From contig WKLE02001339.1 of assembly GCA_014885115.2 (NCBI GenBank), forward strand, positions 8,925-21,747: a stretch of 12,823 nt of DNA. Direction: 5' to 3'. A program made the translations under genes and the position numbers. The notes under the pieces were generated by a model, which ran no database searches, had not been told where the DNA came from, and saw only the letters and a program-made list of their open reading frames with translations. Of the stretch, positions 7,690 through 12,823 are shown piece by piece (the stretch's first letter is position 1; each line of letters starts with the position of its first letter). The stretch is from Asterionellopsis glacialis (lineage: Eukaryota > Bacillariophyta > Plagiogrammaphyceae > Rhaphoneidales > Asterionellopsidaceae).

Positions 7690-8811
7690 CTACATGAAGG
7701 AACGTAATACATTGTAAACACTGAATCCCAACATACCCAACTTCCATGTTTCCATTGTTTTGCCATTGGCAATCATACGATTCACATCAAAACCACCCAT
7801 AGGATCACGACCTAATTCCCATCCTGTACGAATTACAAAAAAGGCAGACATGGCAGTACCAAATCCAAAAGATGCTTTTTTGGGTGTTCTTGATTGAGAA
7901 GAAAGATAATTCTCAAAACCTTCATCAAAGTCAAGGCTATTTGTAGAAGACGCCATGGGAGGTAATATGTCATTATTGGCATCTTGATGATTTGCTATAA
8001 CTTGAGCAAGAGATGTTCCAAATTCTTTACCAGATGTACCATCTTCAAATCCAACCTTGTATGCTTGTTCCAAAATATCAGATGATTGTTTCATCATTCT
8101 AGCAGATGATGATGATGATGTTCCAGCAGCAGCATTAGCAGCTTCCATAGTACGACGCGCTTGTTTGGCTGGATTCGATACAATTCCTTTACCCACCATG
8201 AAAATAGCCAAAAGGACAACCCCCAATGCAATGTTATCTGTCACTTTGCCAGCAAGAGATGGAAAACTTTGTTCAATAGTTTCACGACAACGTCTTGGAA
8301 AGTTAGATGCCATGGTTTGCAACGATGGTGGTTGTTGTGATTGTGCCGCTGCCATTAAATCAGGTGCAACAATAATACCCAATAACATTAAAAGTGTAAT
8401 GAGTGATATCATTTTCGTTAATCCAATAAAGTAAACACATCCAATCACAAAGAGCAATACACCAATGGCAACATGTTCTGGTTTGTAGGGGTCTGGTATT
8501 TTCGAATCCATTACAGAATACACTTGTTGTAGTTGACGTTTTAAATTAGGATCATTTCGAATTTGTTGATAATTGGCCTTGACTTTATCCATCATGGTAC
8601 CTCGAGTTAAATTTTCAGGTTTCAATGCGGTGGTACTTTGTGTAGCTGTCATGTGAACAATGTACCGACCACGACCTTGATTGTATGCCGTGACAATACC
8701 TAATTGTCCATTCATATCATCACGTGCTGTATTCACAACTTTAACAATGGTGGATGGTGGATTTGATACAAATCCTGAAGGATCAGTGGCATTTGTGTTG
8801 GTATTGCTCAT
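7690..8811 (-). CDS. Uncharacterised membrane protein with SH3/KOW-like N-terminus
   Basis: Single-exon protein of 373 aa; the start is the first ATG in frame, and the stop is TAG. Function is unknown and I do not recognise a named family. Residues 22-70 look like a small SH3/KOW-type beta-barrel: VVNTARDDMNGQLGIV, then GRGRYIVHM and ALKPENL, the pattern seen in bound-strand or binding modules. A charged helical stretch (74-105) follows. Two adjacent membrane helices are likely at about 113-131 and 134-152, a third at about 193-211. Between them lies a Pro/Arg segment. An Ala/Ser-rich linker (221-237, five consecutive Ser) leads to a conserved-looking YKVGFEDGTSGKEFG. The C-terminal part, FGFGTAMSAFFVIRTGWELG (315-334) and LGMLGFSVYNVLRSF (358-372), is also hydrophobic. 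There is no signal peptide, so a tail-embedded organelle or ER membrane protein is possible. The gene is divergent from the amidotransferase. Confidence 0.85.
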   Translation of the reverse strand: MSNTNTNATDPSGFVSNPPSTIVKVVNTARDDMNGQLGIVTAYNQGRGRYIVHMTATQSTTALKPENLTRGTMMDKVKANYQQIRNDPNLKRQLQQVYSVMDSKIPDPYKPEHVAIGVLLFVIGCVYFIGLTKMISLITLLMLLGIIVAPDLMAAAQSQQPPSLQTMASNFPRRCRETIEQSFPSLAGKVTDNIALGVVLLAIFMVGKGIVSNPAKQARRTMEAANAAAGTSSSSSARMMKQSSDILEQAYKVGFEDGTSGKEFGTSLAQVIANHQDANNDILPPMASSTNSLDFDEGFENYLSSQSRTPKKASFGFGTAMSAFFVIRTGWELGRDPMGGFDVNRMIANGKTMETWKLGMLGFSVYNVLRSFM

Positions 8812-9346
8812 TTTTAGCGGGTAGTTTCCTTTTTGCGGAGATGACTGTAATTGGCGTTGGCCGTGAAGTGATGAATATATTATTTCTTACAAATTATGAC
8901 AATGCCGATGACACTGAGACTTTAGACTAACGACAACGGTAGGGTCGTGAGTCAACACAAAAAGTCAAAATGAATGATTTCGAACGAAAAAGATAAACGC
9001 ATGTTAGAACGCCAGACAAGACTGACCTAGCAAAAGAAGGGATTCGAAGGTGTCGTCGAATGGATTGACGTGTGGGTGCGTCCAAAAAATGATGAAAAAT
9101 TGTGCGGCTGACGAGCTCGCGCGAATTATTTAGAGAAAATTTTCAAAATATTATAGAGTGATTACAGGAAGAGCAATGACGGGGAGTGCAAACTGAAATT
9201 CGAAAATTAGCAAATCAAAAACCAGTATCTCAGTTGTTAGGTAGGAAATCTTACATGACAAGTGCAAGATACGGCACCCAAAGGATCGAACGCACTCTAC
9301 CTGTACTAACTGATTCCCACTGATTCCCCGGGTTCCTTTTCTGTCA

Positions 9347-9362
9347 TACCTGGTACCAGGTA
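9347..9362. repeat. Perfect 16-bp palindrome TACCTGGTACCAGGTA
   Basis: Every base pairs with its mirror. It is the best-preserved member of the GGTACC repeat family and sits about 400 bp upstream of the amidotransferase start. Partial copies, ACCTGGTAC and TACCTGGTA, follow at about 9377 and 9425. Confidence 0.7.
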
Positions 9363-9375
9363 GGTCCTAGTACAA

Positions 9376-9436
9376 ACCTGGTACATACGTGGATGGTACA
9401 AAAGTAAACGAGTACAAGCGTACGTACCTGGTAGTA
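9376..9436. repeat. Partial GGTACC-family repeats
   Basis: AACCTGGTACATACG begins at 9376 and TACGTACCTGGTAGTA ends at 9436. Both carry the CCTGGTA half of the 16-bp palindrome, with TACGTACC and GTAC repeats between them. Confidence 0.5.
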
Positions 9437-9745
9437 TTAGTTCAACGCAACAACAGCTTGCTTGGCCATTATTTTTGTATCATGTCTTTCTTCTCGAAAT
9501 GCAATGGTTTTTTTTCCGTTCTTCCGGTCTAATTTCTTGTAGAATGAATTTGAGCCGACAGGCATTCTCAAAGTGGACATCAAAAGAGGACACTCAAACG
9601 ATCAACAAGAAAACACACATCCAAGAGTTCTCTGGTTCGCATCTTGACATTCTGCATCGACATTGTTCTCCATTCTCGAAAGTAGCATATTGCACTTACC
9701 GACGGTATCGGACATTCGACGATTTTTTTAAAAAAGAACGGTTCA

Positions 9746-11068
9746 ATGAAGAATCAATCGAAACGACAACAACTATTGTCATGGACTCAATCAATAGTCT
9801 TACTTCTTATTAGCAATCACATACGACTGATTCAAGCCTTTGTTACACCTAAGCCTACTCATTCTAGCAGTTTAATATTAAAATCACCACCACCACCAAC
9901 AACAACAACACAACTACTTTGTCAATTATTAGGTATGAATTGTGCAACACCCACAGATTTTAATTTTTCATTCCGTGGCTTTGCACAACGTGGTGGTGAA
10001 ACAGATATACATTCACATGGATTTGGTGTAGCATTTTATGAGGGTAGAGGATTACGATGCTTCCATGATTCCCAACCTGCTGCCAAGTCACCTATAGCCT
10101 CTTTTTTGGCAGATTACCCCATTAAAAGTTTAAATATGATGGCACACATACGATATGCTACACAGGGACATGTATCTCTGGCCAATGTGCATCCCTTTCA
10201 ACGTGAAATGTGGGGTATCCAATGGTGCTTTGCACACAATGGTGATGTTCCATTATTTAAGGATGGTTTAGCTAAAATTAGTAAAGTACAAAAAGAAGAA
10301 AGGTAAGAAAGGACAGTACAAAAACCAATTAACAAAAAAAGGAAACACACACAATCATCATTATACTCTCTCATCTTGAGACGTAAATTGTTGACACCAA
10401 CTAACATTCACATCTTGTCAATGTCATGTATGAAATCTCTCTCTCTCTCTCTCTATGCATGTTTTTAATGCACATCATGGGAAAACAGATATCATCCAGT
10501 CGGAGATACAGATTCAGAGGCAATGTTTTGTTCTTTATTAAATGCACTTCATGACAAATTTGATACACTCCCCTCCTTACCTGTCTTGCATGATACATTA
10601 TCAGCATTATGTGCAGGTATCGTTGAAACAGATACAGAGGCAACCATTATGAATTTCTTACTCACATGTGGACCACATGTACAATTTGTCTATAGTTGGC
10701 CAGGTGCACGTCCGGGATCCAAGGTATGGAACGGATTGTATTATACCATCCGTGAACCACCATTCAAAACAGCCCATTTGTCAGATATTGATTATACAGT
10801 CAACTTTGATGACGTTACCACAGAACATGATCGTGTAGCTATTATTGCTACGAAACCCTTGACAGATGATGAAATATGGGTTGAATTTGATCGTGGTGAA
10901 ATGATCATGTTTGATCAGGGATTACCACATTTATCTGCCGAAGCATGTTTTTCAGCTGAATTACGTGGACATGGATTAGAATCAAAAGTCATACCACCAC
11001 CCAAAATAGAAGACGATATGAAAAAATATCGTTTAGAGGCTGATCACTTTGCTGGTGCAGATATTTGA
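9746..11068 (+). CDS. Class II (Ntn) glutamine amidotransferase, YafJ/DUG3-like, predicted plastid-targeted
   Basis: Hydrolase of the GATase_4 family, which cleaves glutamine-type amides with an N-terminal Cys; relatives are bacterial YafJ and the yeast glutathione-degradation subunit Dug3. Exons are 9746-10302 and 10489-11068 (GT-AG intron), product 378 aa. Residues 1-30 form a basic start and hydrophobic core ending IQA|FVTP, the diatom ASAF-type signal cleavage site, followed by a Ser/Thr/Pro-rich transit-like stretch (34-56). The catalytic domain begins [10 protein letters not shown], with the presumed nucleophile Cys59. Then come [29 protein letters not shown] (Arg136), the oxyanion motif AHNGD (Asn165-Gly166) and, across the exon junction, [10 protein letters not shown] (187-196). 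The C-terminal half runs through [18 protein letters not shown]. Plastid location is inferred. Cys59 must become the new N-terminus for activity. The substrate is unknown; a glutathione-related amide is possible. Convergent with the tocopherol methyltransferase. Confidence 0.9.
10436..10454. repeat. (TC)n microsatellite in the amidotransferase intron
   Basis: A 19-nt TC run lies about 35 bp before the acceptor CAG at 10488. It may act as a distant polypyrimidine tract, although the bases just before the acceptor are A-rich. Confidence 0.8.
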
Positions 11069-11080
11069 AAAAGGAGGGAG

Positions 11081-11098
11081 CTAAGCTAAGCTAAGCTA
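11081..11098. repeat. Pentanucleotide repeat (CTAAG)3CTA
   Basis: Three exact CTAAG units plus CTA lie 12 bp beyond the amidotransferase stop, within its 3' UTR. It is a simple-sequence repeat and not telomeric in form. Confidence 0.85.
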
Positions 11099-11266
11099 CG
11101 AACGAGAAAATCGCATTTACTACAATCATTGTTATTCAGCTAACGCAAAGAAACAGAGCAAACAAAAATGGGAAACCCCTGGACTTTGGAAAATCATATT
11201 TTGACAATATCACGTGGCGCGCAGTGACATGATATAAGCAATACTGTAGTTATTTTTTACCGAAAA

Positions 11267-11272
11267 TTTATT
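11267..11272 (-). terminator. Possible polyadenylation signal AATAAA for the tocopherol methyltransferase
   Basis: TTTATT on the plus strand reads AATAAA on the minus strand, about 127 nt past that gene's stop. Weak evidence in AT-rich sequence. Confidence 0.2.
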
Positions 11273-11398
11273 GTTTTGCTACAAGACCCCATTTTTAAAA
11301 TGACATGATGCACAACTCGATAGACCTTGTAGAAGGGATATCAAAATTGTTTCACTATATTTTATAGATAGCCCTTTAGACATTTTTTGTTTTCAAAC

Positions 11399-12632
11399 TT
11401 ACTTTTCTTCAGGCTTTGTACAAGTCAACAGTCCAAATTTGATAAGACCCTTGTTAAATCCACGAAGCATTAAGAACATAGCATAGGCTCCACGTTGTGT
11501 TGAAAATCCACTTTTTAACAAACCAACAACACTACGGACATTCAAACTGCTTTTAATGACAGCCTTCCAAAAGGGTGCAATAATATAAGACCAATCTTCA
11601 CGACGGATATCTGTGGCACCCTGTTCTTTCATTAATTCTACATAATCATTGACACTGCACCATCGAGGGAGGTAGTAGGCACGATTAATTTTAGCTAAAA
11701 GTTTTTCTTCCTTTCGTGTCAAGGATGTTTCACCTTCTTCCAAGTCACGATGACACCACGTCACAACAATAATACGACCACCAGGAGTGGCAACACGGAA
11801 TAATTCATTCACAAATTGTTTCTTATCCGGCATGTGTTCACCAGATTCTAATGACCAAACTAAATCAAATGTATTATCTTCAAATGGCATATCCAATGCA
11901 TCCGCAACCTGTGGTAGTTTTTGTTAATAAAGGATATATTGCATCAAGGCATCAAGTGGATTTATTTACAAAAAAAAATGTGTTGTTAGAAGAAAAAAAA
12001 ACAGGGATAGAAACAAAAAATGACAAGAACTGATGTCCCAAAGAAGGAAAAAAACACAAAAGTGTGGTTATTGTATAGATGCATGTACGTACCTGAAAAT
12101 TCGTTTGATCTGCAAGTCCTTGTTCTTTTGCAAGTTCATTCCCACGATTGGCTTGATACGGACTTAGAGTAATGCCCTGTGCAGAACATCCATATTTGGT
12201 AGCAATATGACGTGAGGAACCACCAATACCACATCCAACATCTACAACTTTGGTAGGTGGTTTCGAAGGATCGACACTTGCCCATTTCAAGACTTCATCA
12301 ATTAAATCAATTTGTGCCTGAACATGATCTGTACGATCTTCAGGAATGTAATATCCATGATGCATATGTTCACCCCATACATCTTCCCATAATTGTGAAG
12401 AACGATCATAAAATCCAGCAATACCAATTTTTAAATCTTCTCTAGAACGTTCCTTGGATAAAATTGAATCCTTGACACGCTTGACTGTTTTACTAATCAT
12501 GTACAATTGAGACGTAGATTGTTGTTGTTGTTGTTGTTGTGGAGTTTTTCCTGCAAGGAATGATTTTGGTTGTTGAATGACAAATGCATCCACACTCAGT
12601 ACCAAGGCACAAAGAGAAAAAAGAAGTTTCAT
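11399..12632 (-). CDS. VTE4: Gamma-tocopherol C-methyltransferase (VTE4-like), plastid-targeted
   Basis: Transfers a methyl group from S-adenosylmethionine to gamma- (and delta-) tocopherol to give alpha- (and beta-) tocopherol, the last step of vitamin E synthesis in plastids. Exons are 12632-12093 and 11908-11399, joined in phase 0 through a GTACGT...CACAG intron, product 349 aa, close to plant VTE4. I chose the ATG at 12632 because a signal peptide starts there (MKLLFSLCALVLSVDA|FV, a diatom ASAF-type site); an in-frame ATG at 12677 would add 15 residues. A poly-Gln run (32-38) lies in the transit region. AGFYDRSSQLWEDVWG and HMHHGYY open the domain. VVDVGCGIGGSS (129-140) is the SAM-binding motif I, FDLVWSLESGEHMPDK (194-209) motif II, and RVATPGGRIIVVTWCHR (218-234) motif III. 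YYLPRWCS, APFWKAVI and KFGLLTCTKPEE match the C-terminal part of plant gamma-TMTs. Related methyltransferases of other prenylquinols are a less likely alternative. Confidence 0.9.
12519..12540. repeat. Trinucleotide repeat encoding poly-Gln
   Basis: A TTG run on the plus strand reads as CAA codons in the minus-strand methyltransferase, giving seven consecutive Gln in the transit-peptide region. It is likely length-variable between strains, with little effect on the mature enzyme. Confidence 0.8.
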
Positions 12633-12823
12633 GATTATTTGAAAATCTGGACTGTAGTGTGAGAAGATCTTTTTCAATCAATGTGTGATACGAAATCAAA
12701 CACAAAGATCCCAATGCCAACTGTTCTCTTCTAAAGAAATCGTGGAGAGTCTTTCGAGACGGAAACTGAATCTTTGTGCACCCTGTTGTGTCGTCGACTT
12801 TTTGATGGGTGTAAACACTACTA

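Larger units (their letters stand above)
8812..9745. other. Divergent promoter region of the membrane-protein and amidotransferase genes
   Basis: This 934-bp interval separates two outward-facing start codons. It holds an AP-1/bZIP-like TGAGTCA (8948-8954) and an AT-rich ATATATTATT stretch about 65 bp upstream of the membrane-protein start, which could be a TATA region. A group of GGTACC-type repeats lies at 9347-9436. A plus frame at 9475-9813 overlaps the amidotransferase start in another frame and is not convincing. No RNA gene was recognised. Confidence 0.5.
11069..11398. other. Convergent 3' intergenic region
   Basis: These 330 bp lie between the stops of the amidotransferase and the tocopherol methyltransferase, and should be 3' UTR from both sides. 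They contain a pentanucleotide repeat at the left end and a possible minus-strand AATAAA at 11272-11267. No gene was seen. Confidence 0.6.

Noticed and set aside
8057..8434. 125-aa plus-strand open frame
   Set aside because: It lies wholly antisense within the membrane-protein gene, and its Asp/Ala runs only mirror that gene's Ser and Ala codons.
9045..9075. GATTCGAAGGT-like stretch resembling a tRNA T-arm
   Set aside because: No matching acceptor, D and anticodon arms could be found around it.
9475..9813. 112-aa plus-strand open frame before the amidotransferase
   Set aside because: It overlaps the amidotransferase signal peptide in another frame, has no domain-like pattern and ends in the coding exon. 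It is probably 5' UTR read by chance.
11395..11402. AAAAGTAAGT at the end of the tocopherol methyltransferase, which could be a splice donor instead of a stop
   Set aside because: Plant homologues end within a few residues of the same TCxKP motif and the length already matches, so TAA as the stop is the simpler reading.

Overview
This window looks like nuclear DNA of a diatom, or a closely related ochrophyte alga. It is AT-rich. Genes are short, lie on both strands and carry small GTAAG/GTACG...AG introns. Two proteins carry diatom-style bipartite plastid presequences, in which a signal peptide ends at an A|F site. One gene belongs to a single-exon helical family that I recall as expanded in diatoms. 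No bacterial operon, rRNA, tRNA, CRISPR array or intact transposon was seen.

Layout, left to right. (1) 185-2377, minus: a seven-exon AAAP/Aa_trans amino-acid transporter. One 105-bp intron stays open in frame. (2) 2378-3027: shared upstream region holding protein-like fragments in several frames that I could not assemble. (3) 3028-3937, plus: a four-exon cyclophilin peptidyl-prolyl isomerase. (4) 4353-5027, minus: an intronless helical/TPR-like protein. (5) 5028-7689: a gene-poor block with palindromic TACCTGGTACCAGGTA-type repeats, a diverged 112-bp tandem duplication and a perfect hairpin. (6) 7690-8811, minus: an intronless membrane protein with an SH3/KOW-like N-terminus and unknown function. 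(7) 8812-9745: divergent promoter region with more palindromic repeats. (8) 9746-11068, plus: a two-exon YafJ/DUG3-like class II glutamine amidotransferase with a predicted plastid presequence. (9) 11399-12632, minus: a two-exon gamma-tocopherol C-methyltransferase (VTE4-like), also with a plastid presequence, convergent with gene 8.

The genes do not form a functional cluster. They look like ordinary neighbouring nuclear genes: transport, protein folding, two plastid enzymes and two lineage-type unknowns. I found no convincing new multi-gene system. The points most worth a second look are the transporter's in-frame intron, the paired acceptors in the cyclophilin, the amidotransferase whose catalytic Cys must be uncovered after import, the palindrome family, and the frame-shifted fragments upstream of the cyclophilin. 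All splice models were worked out by eye from splice signals and protein-family conservation.
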